The position numbers and the translations under genes were made by a program. DNA of 64,000 nucleotides, from positions 30,206,197-30,270,196 of the forward strand of contig CM037877.1 in assembly GCA_021292165.1 (NCBI GenBank), given 5' to 3'. The notes under the pieces were generated by a model. It was not told the origin of the DNA. It ran no database searches and saw only the letters and a list, made by a program, of their open reading frames with translations. This document shows positions 12,089 through 22,401 of the stretch, piece after piece. The first letter of the stretch is position 1. Each line of letters opens with the position of its first letter. The stretch comes from Shinisaurus crocodilurus. Taxonomy: Eukaryota > Chordata > Lepidosauria > Squamata > Shinisauridae.

Positions 12089-12450
12089 CTAGGCAGGGAA
12101 GACGAGCGCCGAGGCGGCTTCCGTTTTATAGGTCAGGGCGGGAACACCGTTGCGTCCCTTCCACTGGGCCTGGAGCCGCTGCGCCTTAATCCGATCACGG
12201 CGGCTCCCATGTCTTCAAGCCGGTCCGAGGCGACAACAAAAACAACAACAAGCCCTCCCCGAGTGCCCGCGGCTCAAGCGATCCCACGAGCAGCAGCAGC
12301 AGCCGCCGCCGCCGCCGCTTCCACTCCTCTTTTACTCCACTTCCATAAGTTGGAAGTGGCGCCGCCGGACCGTGGTAGGGGGCGCTTCACATGCAACAGA
12401 GCGGGTAACCGGGCAAGAGGGGGGAGGAGGATGCAAGCGTGACGCTCCTT
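11990..12450. promoter_or_regulatory. CpG-rich block, possible promoter (with trinucleotide run)
   Basis: GC and CpG density is well above the surroundings. It includes a CAG/CCG trinucleotide run at about 12290-12322 and, on the minus strand, CCTATAAAACGG (TATA-like, 12124-12130). Unmethylated-island character is inferred from retained CpG in otherwise CpG-poor DNA. Confidence 0.5.
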
Positions 12451-12755
12451 CCCCCCCGCAAGGAAAAAAAAAAGAAAAAAAAGATTCCCCTCCTGCTTGA
12501 TAAAACGATCTGCCACAGTAAATCAAGCCGTTTCCCATCATTTTAAGATCAAACTATGCCCTTCCCCATGCAACCATCACTTTTAAAAAAGCGAGGCTGA
12601 GAAGGAACCGGGGGGTGGTGGTGGCCAGACCAAAAGCCCACAGGGGCCCCGAGCTTTACACACATAATACAAGTTTTTTTAAAAAGTTGTATAAGCATTT
12701 TGTCAAGGGAAGCTACGGTAGGCTCAGAGCGAGTGACCGCATCTCTACCCAGACC

Positions 12756-13146
12756 TCAGCCTTCCCCAACCTGGTGCCCTCCGGATGGTTTGGGCTTCAA
12801 CTCCAGTGTGAGTGAAGAGCCAGTGTGGCATAGTGGTTAGAGCGTTGGACTGGGGAACGGGAGATCCCGGTTCTGGTCCCCACTCAGCCGTGAAGTTCAC
12901 TGGGTGATTTTGGGCCAATCACTAACAGCCTAACCTACCTCACAGCGTTGTTGTGAGGGGGAAAATGGAGAGGAGGAAGATTATGCAAGCCGCCTTAGGC
13001 TCCTTGCAGGAAAAAGGCGGGAAAGAAATATAATGAAGAAATACATAAACAAACAAACTCCCACCATCCATCACCACTGGCCATGTTAACTGAGGACGAT
13101 GGGAGTTGAGGTGCAAAACATCCGGAGGGCACCAGATTGGCAGGTT
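12756..13146. mobile_element. Foldback-type MITE ('CCTTCCCCAACCTGG' family) split by a SINE
   Basis: The left arm CAGCCTTCCCCAACCTGGTG pairs with a right arm containing ACATCCGGAGGGCACCAGATTGG. The SINE at 12817-13057 sits between them, so the MITE is older than the SINE. Relatives are at 53527, 53779 and 56640. Confidence 0.72.
12817..13057 (+). mobile_element. tRNA-derived CORE-type SINE inside a MITE
   Basis: Head GAGCCAGTGTGGCATAGTGG, A box TAGTGGTTAGAGCG, B box GGTTCTGGTCC, CORE-like body, tail of ATAAAC/AAAC repeats. Full length. Confidence 0.9.
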
Positions 13147-13379
13147 ACTAGCTTGCTCCTGCTACTGAAGGAAACCCCATCCCAGTCACCGCTTTTGGGG
13201 TTTCTCCCGCTAAGCTCTCTCCACCGCCCGCCGAGACCCCTCCGCTTCTCTCCTCAGCACACCCTGCCCGGCCACCGGTCATTCTGCAAAACCCGCCCAG
13301 GAGGAGGGAGCCGGATTCTCCTACTCCGTCTCTGCAGGCGCTGCCCGTAGCTGAAAGGTCCCCGGGAAGCCGGGTCATC

Positions 13380-14110
13380 TGCCGTGAGTCCGGCGGCGCC
13401 CCTAGCCTGCCTCTCGCCCCGCTGTGGCAAAAAGCGCGCTTGGGGGGGGGGGGAACGACCCTGACGGTGCAGACCTTTCCCTAGCCATCCTCCTCAGAAC
13501 AGAAGCCGAACTGAGTTCAACGGGGCGCACGCCCGACAGCTAAGGGAAGCCGCGTCAATGCTTCAGCAAGAAGCAGGCAGGCAGGCAGGCAGGCACGTCA
13601 CTTACCCTCGGCCAGCGAAGGCGCGCGTCTTCTGTTCTTACGGCCCTGCTGGAAGCCGCAAGCAGCAGCTGGCCAGCCGGCGAGCGAGTGCGCGAGGAAA
13701 AGGAAGCGGCTCCGGCTATCCCCCGCGTGGCGCGGCGCGGCCCAACCCTGCGCCCGCCCTCGAGCTCCGCCGGCCGCTGGCGGGATCCGCTCCTAAGATT
13801 GGCCGCAGGGACGTGAGTCACTTTGTTTCCCCCACCCCGTCGCACCCCACCCCTGCGCGCACGTGACGCCTCGGCCTCCGCCCCGGCCGCAGAAGGCACG
13901 ACAGGTGGCGGGCATGGCGTGTGCCCGGAGGCTCTCTTCGTGGAAGCCGGGACGAAGTTCGGCCGAGGCGCGCCGCTCCGCGCTTGGACGCCGTTTCGGG
14001 GGTTATGCGGAAAAGCAGAGGCGTCGCATCCTACCTAGCCCGGGCCGGTCGCCCTTGGCTGGAGCTCTTCGCTGCGGATTTGTTCAGTGCAGTAACTCTT
14101 GCTGTGTAAT
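13380..14110. promoter_or_regulatory. CpG island, probable (possibly bidirectional) promoter
   Basis: The most CpG-dense part of the window. It holds an inverted CCAAT (ATTGG at 13798-13802), an E-box CACGTGACG at about 13860, GC-box-like runs, a plus-strand donor-like GTGAGT at about 13814 and a minus-strand donor GTAAGT at 13605. A Kozak-like ATG in GGGCATGGCG at about 13914 opens a plus-strand frame with an arginine-rich start (MACARRLSSWKP), which I cannot identify. Transcription start sites cannot be fixed from sequence alone. Confidence 0.6.
13606..13780 (-). other. Putative non-coding first exon, minus strand
   Basis: The minus-strand segment downstream of the CCAAT box ends in CCGAGG|GTAAGTGACG, a near-consensus splice donor. 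It contains no ATG, so it would be a 5' UTR exon, possibly spliced to 11986-12088. The 5' limit is a guess. A GGCA tetranucleotide run (about 13574-13596) lies just inside the proposed intron. Confidence 0.3.
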
Positions 14111-14621
14111 CCCGTCATTGGGTTCAACGAAAAGATCGCACACACCCCAAAAAATCGTGCAAGCTTTCGAGATCCCCAGATCTCTTCTTCAGGCAAGGGG
14201 GGTGGGAAGTGACTAGATGGTGATTTCAGACTCCGAACTTAATGCTGTATTCCCCCCCCCCCTTTCTTTTTATATGGCAATGCTTATTACTTCAGTTGGG
14301 AAGCACACAAATCCCCACACAAATGCTTCTACATGCCTGATATATTAGAGGAGGAGGGAATCCCTGTTTGCCAACTCTGATTTAAAAAGAAAGAACCTGT
14401 GCCTGTGCATTTTCACTTGTATAATTAAAAACAAACAAACATTAAATGACTACAGGAATAAGATGAAATTTGCTTCTGCTGCCCTGATGCTAACCACACG
14501 TGGTAACAAGCACCATTTAGTTGTAGAAAAGGCTAATAGATTAGATATTTCTACTTGTAAAAAATACCTAATGTACAGATTATTTTTTTATATTAAAAAA
14601 TATCTAATCTGTACATCTTGA
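14111..14621. other. No gene recognised
   Basis: AT-rich. An inverted repeat around 14530-14610 (AGATTAGATATTT...AAATATCTAATCT) may be a small palindromic element. Confidence 0.4.
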
Positions 14622-14816
14622 GAGCCAGTGTAGTGTAGTGGTTAGAGTGTTTGACTGGCACTCGGGAGATCTGGGTTCTAGTCCCTACTCTGCCATGAAG
14701 CTCACTGGGTGACTTTGTTTCCTAACCTACCTCATGGTTGTTGTGAGGATAAAATGGAGAGAAGGGGAGGTCATATACACTGCCTTGGACTCCTTGGAGG
14801 AAAGCTGGGATATAAG
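14622..14816 (+). mobile_element. tRNA-derived CORE-type SINE, slightly shortened
   Basis: GAGCCAGTGTAGTGTAGTGG head with B box GGTTCTAGTCC. A short deletion lies in the body after TGGGTGACTTTG. The tail runs straight into the CR1 fragment at GATATAAG|AACATAAG. Confidence 0.87.
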
Positions 14817-15350
14817 AACATAAGAGCCCTGCTGGATCAGACCAAGGGTCTATCTAGTCCAGCATTCTGTTCACACAGTGGCCAACCAGGTGCCCATAGG
14901 AAACCCACAAGCAGGACATGCATGCAACAGCACCCTCCCACCCTTGTTCCCCAGCAACTGGTGTACAGAGGCACACTGCCTCTGATACTGGATGTAGCAT
15001 GTAGCCATCAGGACTAGTAGCCGTTGATAGCCTTCTTCTCCAATCCCCTTTTAAAGCCATCCAGATTGGTGGCCATCACTACATCTTGTGGAAGTGAATT
15101 CCATAATTTAACTATGTGCTGAGTGAAGAAGTCCTTCCTTTTATCTGTCCTGAATCTCCCACCAATCAGCTTCATGGGATGACCCCTTTGGGTTCTGGTA
15201 TTATGAGAGAGGGAGAAAAATGTCTCCCTGTCCATTTTCTCCACACCATGCATAATTCTGTACACCTCTATCATGACTCCCCTTACTCACCTTTTTCTAA
15301 GCTAAACAATCCCAGCTGCCCGTAACCTTTCCTCATAGGACACATTGGCT
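14816..15350 (-). mobile_element. CR1 LINE 3' fragment
   Basis: The minus strand encodes the CR1 ORF2 C-terminus (15014-15274). Motifs are GGRFRTDKRKDFFTQ and VKLWNSLPQDVV with a terminal FKRGLEKKAINGY. The 3' UTR ends in GGTCTGATCCAGCAGGGCTC-like sequence. 5' truncated as is normal for CR1. The short ORF is still open, so it is moderately young, but the fragment has no RT domain. Confidence 0.88.
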
Positions 15351-15539
15351 CGGATTAGACATTCTTTCCTGTGTAATGTGCTTCCTAATCCTACCTTCTG
15401 TTTTTGAAATATGAATATTTTTTTAAAATTGCTTCCCAATTAGTCCGGCAGACCTTAGCCTTTTCATAGATTGGGTCATCGGGGCTTAATCCCAGGTAAA
15501 CATGTAGGATTGTAATCCTAAATAGGATTGCAGCTTTAG
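15351..15539. other. No gene; degenerate palindromic-MITE remnant near 15480-15535
   Basis: CCCAGGTAAACATGTAGGATTG followed by AATAGGATTGCAGC resembles half of the TTTACTCAGAAGTAAG MITE family. Confidence 0.4.
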
Positions 15540-15730
15540 GATGCAATTTTATGCATGTTTAGACAGAAAAAAGTCCTGCAACTCCCAGAATGCCCCAGCC
15601 AGTTATGCCATTTTCTGTCTAAACATGCGTAGGATTGCACCATTAATTGTTTAAAGGCATGATCCTCTACATGTTCAAATATAAAAAAGTCCTGCAACTC
15701 CCAGCGTGCCCCAGGATTGTGCCCCAAAGC
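15540..15730 (+). mobile_element. Two tandem-lying MITEs, 'ATGTTTAGACAGAA' family
   Basis: First copy 15540-15645: TTTTATGCATGTTTAGACAG pairs with TTTTCTGTCTAAACATGCG. Second, partial copy 15655-15725 has the CCTGCAACTCCCAGCGTGCC arm. Same family as 4196-4305. Confidence 0.68.
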
Positions 15731-15853
15731 TAATGAATTGACAATATAATCCTGTGATCTGGATCAGGGCCCAGAGCTACTTCCCCACCAAAAATGCTCC
15801 CCATTGCTATTTCCAGCACATTTGATCGGATTAGGTGTGGGATTTCGTGAGTC

Positions 15854-16462
15854 GTGGATACAGGAAGTGAGCGGGAGGAGGCCAATGGTAGACCGGTCTT
15901 GTGGGATAGGTTCCAGCTTCTTCCTTCTGATGAGGTGGACAAGGTGCTTTCATCTGTGAAGCCAACCACCTGCTTGCTTGATCCTTGCCCGTCCTGGCTC
16001 GTTATGAGCTGCAGGGAGAGACTGGGTGAAGAGATCAGGGCAGTGGTGAATGCCTCCCTCGATGAGGCAGTGATGCCATCAGCCCTTAAGGAGGCTGCAG
16101 TAAGACCACTTTTAAATAAGCCCTCCTTGGATCCCCAAGACTTGAACAACTTTCACCCAGTCTCCAATTTACCATTTCTGGGCAAGGTGATCGAGCGGGT
16201 GATGGGGGCTCAGTTGAAGGCACACTTGGATGAAGCCGATTATTTAGATCCATGTCAGTCGGGCTTCAGGCCTGGACATGGGACGGAAACGGCCTTGGTC
16301 GCCTTGGTGGATGATATGAGGAGTGCCTTGGATAGGGGCAAATGCTCCTTCCTAGTCTTCCTCGATCTCTCAGCGGCTTTTGATACCATTGACCACGGAC
16401 TGCCTGGAGGGGTTGGGTATCAGAGGCACTGTATTGCAGTGGTTCTGGTCCTGCCTCTCTAG
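15854..16462 (+). pseudogene. L2 ORF2 piece 1: RT fingers/palm
   Basis: A 202-codon frame carrying the segment before motif A through DTIDHG, where a deletion shifts the frame. The following pieces occupy 16380-16829 (motifs B and C, YADD) and 16848-17456 (thumb and C-terminal region). Together they cover RT but not the endonuclease. Reverse transcription and target-primed integration are known functions of the family; this copy cannot perform them. Confidence 0.85.
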
Positions 16463-17517
16463 AAGGTACCAGAGGGTAGTTCTTGGGGAGGTGGTTTCGG
16501 ACCCTCAGCCACTCACTTGTGGGGCGCCGCAGGGTTCTATCCTCTCCCCAATGCTATTTAACATCTACCTAAAGCCACTGGGGGCTATCATCAGGAGGTT
16601 TGGGGTGCGGTGTCATCAATATGCGGATGACACACAGCTCTACCTCCCTTTCAAGTCCTCACCAAGGATGGCCGTTGAGACCCTGTCCAAGTGCCTGGAG
16701 GCAGTGGGTGGCTGGATGGGAAGGAACATGCTGAAACTGAACCCCATCAAGACTGAGGTACTTCTGGTGGGATACAAGGGGCAGTTAGGTGATGTTGACC
16801 TGGTGCTGAATGGGTGCAGTTACCCCTGAAGGACCAGGTCCTGCAGCTTGGGGGTCATTCTAGACTCCCAGCTGTCCATGGAGGCTCAGGTGGCAGCTGT
16901 GAGCCGGGCGGCGCTGTATCAGCACCATCTGATACGGCAGCTGCGCCCCTACCTTCCTAATCATCTGCTCCTATCAGTGGTTCATGCCTTGGTCTCCTCT
17001 CGCCTAGACTACTGTAATGCGCTCTACGTGAAGACAGTTCGGAAGCTACAGCTGGTACAGAACGTGCCAGCTCACCTGGTTAAAGGCAGCCGCCAGTGGG
17101 ATCACATCACTCCAGTGCTCAAGGAGTTGCACTGGCTACCAGTTGCTTGCCGAGCCGAATTCAAGGTGTTGGTTTTGACTTTTAAAACCCTACATGGCTT
17201 CGGTCCAGTTTATCTCAAGGAGCGCCTCCAGCAACATCTAGTAGGCCACTCAACAAGATCTGCCACGGATGGCCTTCTCCTTGTCCCATCAGCCAGAGCA
17301 GCCAGGCTGGTGGGGACTAAGAAGAGGGCCTTCTCTGTGGCGGCCCCCAAGTTATGGAACTCCCTCGCTAGTGACCTTTGCCATGCCCCCTCCGTGATGA
17401 GCTTCTGCTGCACATTAAAAATGTGGTATTTCAGGCAGGAATATGCGGTGGGTTAGGATTTTTAAAAAACATTTATACTGTTTTAATTGTGTATTTCTGT
17501 TTTATTGTTGGAGTGTA

Positions 17518-17560
17518 CATCGCCCAGGGTGGCTGGGTGGCCGGCCAGATGGGCAATTCA
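17518..17560 (+). other. L2 3'-terminal hairpin (decayed)
   Basis: CATCGCCC pairs with GGGCAAT and GGCTGG with CCGGCC around a 4-base loop. Compared with 24827-24866 the stem has a G-T wobble and a mismatch. Confidence 0.65.
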
Positions 17561-17725
17561 AAAATGTAATAAATGTAATAAATATTTTTTTGGGTGGGGA
17601 AGTAGCACAGGGACCCAATCCAGATTGGGACTCCAGGCTGCAGCTTTTCTTCCACAGTAAAAGCAGCCAGTTTAAGCCCACTTCTTAATAAGCATGATCA
17701 ACATAACATGTCATTTGGCCCTTAG

Positions 17726-17826
17726 GATACATTCAGTGCGATTCAGTGCATGTTTACTGGGAAGTAGATCCCATTGTATGCAATGGGCTTACTCCTAGGC
17801 AAGTGTGCTTAGGATTGCAGCCTATG
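17726..17826 (+). mobile_element. Palindromic MITE, 'TTTACTCAGAAGTAAG' family
   Basis: GTGCATGTTTACTGGGAAGT at the left, the central CCCATTG...CAATGGG pair, and AGTGTGCTTAGGATTGCAGC at the right. Confidence 0.78.
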
Positions 17827-17869
17827 TCCTATACGCTAGCAATCAGTGGTGTTGCTAGAAGAGTGGAGC

Positions 17870-18015
17870 TTTTTCCTTGCAAGAACCCTGTGAGGATGGT
17901 TAGGCTGAGAGAGGCAGTGGCCTGCTTAAGCCCAGTGATGTTGAATGTCTCAGTGGAAAGAACCTGGATTTCCCACCTCCAACCCCAGCATAGCCACTGG
18001 ACTGCACTGCCTCTT
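17870..18015 (-). mobile_element. Decayed CORE/MIR-like SINE
   Basis: AACCCTGTGAGGATGGTTAGGC and AAGCCCAGTGATG match the body of the SINEs in this window in reverse orientation, but many positions are changed and the tRNA head is weak. Confidence 0.5.
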
Positions 18016-19949
18016 GCATGTAAAACCTCAGAAGGCCACGTTGTCTATGATGTTTCTTGTGTGGTGTAGCTTTTACTTTCAGCAGCCCTTTTGAATCTAG
18101 TCTGATCATTCCAGCCAGTATTCCTGTACCAAAATGGATCCTGCACAAGTTGGGTGATTGGACTGAATAGGAATCGCTCAGCTACCATCAGCGGTTTAGT
18201 GGAGCCAAGGCTTGCAGGGACACAGTGCCAGCACATTTTGATTAGCAGAGATGCTGATGTCATCTGCCACCCCACTCAGAATTCCCTGTTCCCTCTGAGT
18301 TTAGCTGAAATTCTCATAGTAGATGGGGGGAGGGATGAATTTTTCCACCAACAATATATTGGACAGTATCCAACAGTGTCATTTCTCAAACTCGAATAGC
18401 TCTAGCAGAGCTCTGCTGAATCTTTGTTATGCATTACACTTGTGCTGTGCAGTCCTTTGTGCAATCGGTTGTGCATTATGCTTGCACAAATGTTATGCAC
18501 GTGGAATGTACAACTGCTTGCATAAATGTAACTTTAGTCAGATTCTCCTCTTCCTCATAGTTCGGAGCCTAGTTTCTGCGTTTCCATTTTCTGTGTTTCC
18601 GTTTGCACTAATGGAACAACACAGATGGATACTGCCCATTCTTCCCTGTTGTAAAGCAAAGTATTTTGGGGTAGCTTAGTCTGGAATGGGCAATTAAAAC
18701 CCATTAGATTTACAGACAACCTGCTCCTGGTGCAGATAAAACCACTATAATTTATTGATACGGATCAACACAGCTGCATGTCTTTATGGACCCTCCTTGG
18801 GGGTTGGGCTATGGGAACTGTCATGATGAGGACCTGCACTTGAACATTTTACCATGATACCACAGGTTACCATTGCATGGTGTGTGTGTGTGCGTGTGCG
18901 TGCATGCACACATGCACAGATATACAGGCTGAGCAACGGTTACACGGTGCAGGAGCAAACACACAGGAACTACCGGATGCCAGTCAATATCATCAGTCCA
19001 ATCTGCCACAATTCAAATGGCTGTTTCCCAGTTTTTATGTGCCTGTTTTGAAGACTTACTCAATAAGAGAAGCAGTGCGGCATAAAATCTGACTCTGCTC
19101 CAGGGCTTGATGGTATCCTCACCTGGATTTTTGAAATGCTTTGGTGCTCACACTTAGAACTGGCTTGGCTTGTTTTTTCACAAGTCTGATTAGGGAGGGG
19201 AAACTTCCAAAGACCTGACCTGATCCCAGCTTAAAGTCACCACCCGGCTAAAGCTAGATCTTTAAGGATTAAGAAGCTGTAATAAGACAACTGAAAAGTT
19301 TTGGGATGGGTGAACATCCTACAGGTAATCAACAGTTTCTTTAATTTGCCTTTCCATTTAACTAGCTGTCAAAACAAGAGAAATATTCGCCTCTCCAATG
19401 CAAGATTGTTGTTGAGGTCTTGTAAAGCTCTGGAGAGACTGTGCCTTACAGGTCACTGGATAAGCAAAGAAGCTGTTAGGATAGGTCACAATGACAGCTG
19501 CACCATTGCAAGTAACATCACAACCCAGCATTCCCAAAACTTCCTCTGTTGTTGCTATCTTCACTATCTGCCAACTTGAGCCAACTGTGTCTGTCTCCTG
19601 GGACAGCTCTTATCTGCCAGGAAATGATGTGGGGTGGCTGCGGTGATGCTGAATGCGGGGGGGGGCAACACCACCCCTCTAATATCTTCCCCAGTTACAG
19701 ACTTTGGTGGGAGATTGGTTCCCTCTTAGGGCCTGAGTATGTGCCTGGGAGGGTGGATATGGGGCCAGGTGGGGGGACCCAGTCAGTGTAGTGATAGGTA
19801 GAGGGAGATATGACATTGGGCGGAGGACTAGCTAGTTAAGGGGAATGTGGCCCAGACAGTTAACAGTTGTGCTGTGTTCCAGTCCTCCCCGCACCTGCAG
19901 GTTTGGTTTGGTAGTCACCCTATCAGCCTGCCCTCAGTTCTCCAGATGC
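18016..19949. other. No gene recognised; TG/TGCG microsatellite at 18878-18912
   Basis: Apart from an alternating TG/CG/CA run and a poly-G near 19657, nothing identifiable is seen. ORFs are short. Confidence 0.4.
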
Positions 19950-20022
19950 TGCTTTTGCATTGAGCAGGGGGTTGGACTCTATAGCCTTGTAGGCTCCTTC
20001 CAACTCTATGATCTATGAAATG
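19950..20022 (+). mobile_element. CR1 3'-terminal fragment
   Basis: GCAGGGGGTTGGACTCTATA and CTTCCAACTCTATGATCTATGA are the standard CR1 3' terminus, including the short terminal repeat. Confidence 0.82.
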
Positions 20023-20235
20023 CCAGATCGGTGCAGAATACAGCCTCCCTTATCTGTGATTTAATAGTGCATGAGGCAGCTGATCTAGAATGCATAACTG
20101 AGACCTGAGTGGGTGAACAGGGAGGAGTTAGACTCTCCCATTTGCGCCCACCAGGGTACTTGGTTCAGCATCAGGATAGACTTGAGGGACGGGGACCAGT
20201 GGTGGTGGTGATGTTGTTGTTGCCATAGTCTATAA

Positions 20236-20238
<3 letters not shown>

Positions 20239-20275
<37 letters not shown>
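20239..20275 (+). repeat. (CT)n microsatellite
   Basis: Uninterrupted CT run inside the endonuclease part of the old L2. Confidence 0.92.
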
Positions 20276-20277
<2 letters not shown>

Positions 20278-20924
20278 GGCTCCCTGTCCATCTGACTAAT
20301 AGTCTGGAGTGTTTGCATCTTGTGTTGGGCTCGTGGGACAAATTGGGAATTCTGCTGGTGTGTGCCACCCACACCGCTACCCAGCAGCCTCCCTACCTGA
20401 GCTAACAGAGTGGTCTCGATTGTGATGCTGAGATTCCCTAGGGTGTTGGTTTCAGGGGACGTTAACATTTATGCAGAGGGCACCTTGTCTGGGTGGCACA
20501 GGATTTCATAGCCTCCATGACAACCATGGGACTGTCCCAGCATGTCATTGGCACAACACATGTAGCAGGGCACACTAGTCAGCTGGGCATGGGGATGGCA
20601 ATCTGAAGGTGGGAAACTTTGATTAATTTCCCTTTGTCATGGTCAGATCATCACCTGTTGAGGTTTAGACTGATGGTGGCTTTTCCCCTCTGCAAGGGGG
20701 GCCCCTATTAAGATGGTCTGCCCCAGAGGCTAATGGATCCAGATGATTTCCAGAGGGATCTAGGGGTGTTCCTGGCTGATATGGCTGGCGCTCCTGTTGA
20801 CACCCCGGTTGATCTCTGGAATGTAGAAATGACCCGGGCAGTTGACACGATTGCTCCTGAGTACCCTCTCTGTATATCAGGATCTGCTCAGCTTGCTTAG
20901 TGCTACAGCTCCGCCTGGTGGATG

Positions 20925-21405
20925 AATGGCAGGCAAGTCCACCTACAAATACTTGCAGAACTAGCACCGGACTTGTAGGTGCTCGCAGGATTAGAGCAGT
21001 CCCCTCATAAAGATCAGCTAGGAGCCACACGAACATGAGTCTTCATGGTGGCAGCATTGTGCTCGTGCCTTGGCTCAGGCTTCCAGTCTCGATATGCCTT
21101 GCTGGTATATGACCCTCACCTGTCCTCAACACTGCCTTTGCCTCTGGTCCAGCTATGCCTCCCTGACACCCAAGCTCTTGCCTGTCCTCGAGGCTGCTTT
21201 TGGTCCTGTCATGTCTTGCTGGTATCTGACCCCTTGCCTGTTCCTGATGCCTCCTTGCTTCTGGTCCTGCCATGCCTCACCAACACTCAACACTTGCCTG
21301 AGTAAACCTTGGGTCTCCATCTACCTCCATCACTCCTGGCCTCGGTGTTCCAGCCCAAGATGCCAGCTGCTCACATCCTGGACCTGACACTATAGTAGAG
21401 TTCGT
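20925..21405. mobile_element. Unclassified insertion in the old L2
   Basis: The L2 frame (ending near GCTCCGCCTGG) resumes at TGGTATACCTTGGAGCTG after about 480 bases of unrelated sequence. The insert has loosely repeated blocks of about 70-75 bases built on CTTGCTGGTATCTGACC and CTTGCCTGTCC. It could be an LTR remnant, but I could not find clear termini or a TSD. Confidence 0.45.
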
Positions 21406-22401
21406 ATGGCCCTGTGGTATACCTTGGAGCTGAGAACAGTGAAACAAAATAGAAGGCAGCTTGGATGCAGATGGGGGGAAACTCCTAGTGGATGCAATCA
21501 AACTCTGGTATGTGCCTATAGTTGGGTATATTTAGGGGCAGTGAGGGCAGCAAAGAAGCACCATCTTGCTGCCTCAATTCAATCCTCTATGTGCCACCCA
21601 GCGGAGCTTTTTAGGGTCATCCAGGGCCTATTACATGCCAGCCCTAAGGACATGGTAGACTTGTCTGAGGCCTGCTGTAACATATTTGCTAGGCACTTCC
21701 AAGATAAAATCTCTTGCATCTGCCAGGACATAGACTCCAATGTTACAGCAGGTGAATCAGGTCAGGTATCCAGAGCACAGCCTGGTCCAGTTTTCTTTGA
21801 TGAGTTTCCATTGTTACAGCTTGAGGATGTTGGCAAGGTGCTTGGACAGGTTCATGCAGCCACTTCTGTACTGGATCCTTGCCCCTCTTGGCTTATATAA
21901 ACTAGCAGGGAGGGAACAGCCTGCTGGGCCAGGGAAGTGATTAATGCCTCCTTGCGAGAGGGAGTGGTCCCAAGTTGTCTGAAAGAGGCGGCACTGAGAC
22001 TACTCCTGAAGAAATCCTCTCTGGACCTGGAAGATCTAAACAACTTAAGGCCGGTGGCAAATGTTCCTTTCCTGGGCAAGGCCCTTGAGTAGGTGAGGGT
22101 GAACCAGCTCTAGGCACTTTTGCATGAGACTGATTATCTTAATCCATTTCAGTCGGGGTTCAGGCCAGGTTTGCACAAGAAACAGCTTTGGTCACCTTGT
22201 ATAATGACCTGTGTTGGGAGAAAGGCAAGGGGAATGTGACCCTGTTGATACTCCTGGATCTCTCAGTGGCTTTTGATACCATTGACCATAGTATCCTTTG
22301 GGGCGACTGTCAGAGCTGGGAGTGGGGGGGGGGTACTGCATTGCAGTGATTCCACTCCTACTTGGATGGCCAGCTCCAGAAGGTGGTGCTTGGGACTTCA
22401 T

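Larger units (their letters stand above)
15826..17585 (+). mobile_element. L2-clade LINE, 5'-truncated, frameshifted RT (young family)
   Basis: The copy starts inside ORF2 at the linker before the RT and runs to the 3' terminus. It is nearly collinear with 23095-24896. Pieces of the RT are visible: NLPFLGKVIERVMGAQL, CQSGFRPGHGTETALV, LDLSAAFDTIDH (motif A), APQGSILSPMLFN and QYADDTQLY (YADD, motif C). The frame breaks near 16400 and near 16820, and a few bases are lost at about 17030 (between ALYV and KTV), so the copy is dead. The 3' end has the hairpin described separately and ends in GTAATAAAT repeats. Confidence 0.92.

Noticed and set aside
13558..14216. Overlapping ORFs in the CpG island as proteins
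   Set aside because: All three frames on both strands are open because of GC richness, and no known domain or convincing splice structure was found.
20225..20280. Polypyrimidine tract and CAG as a splice acceptor
   Set aside because: The CT run is a microsatellite within the L2 endonuclease sequence, which continues on both sides.
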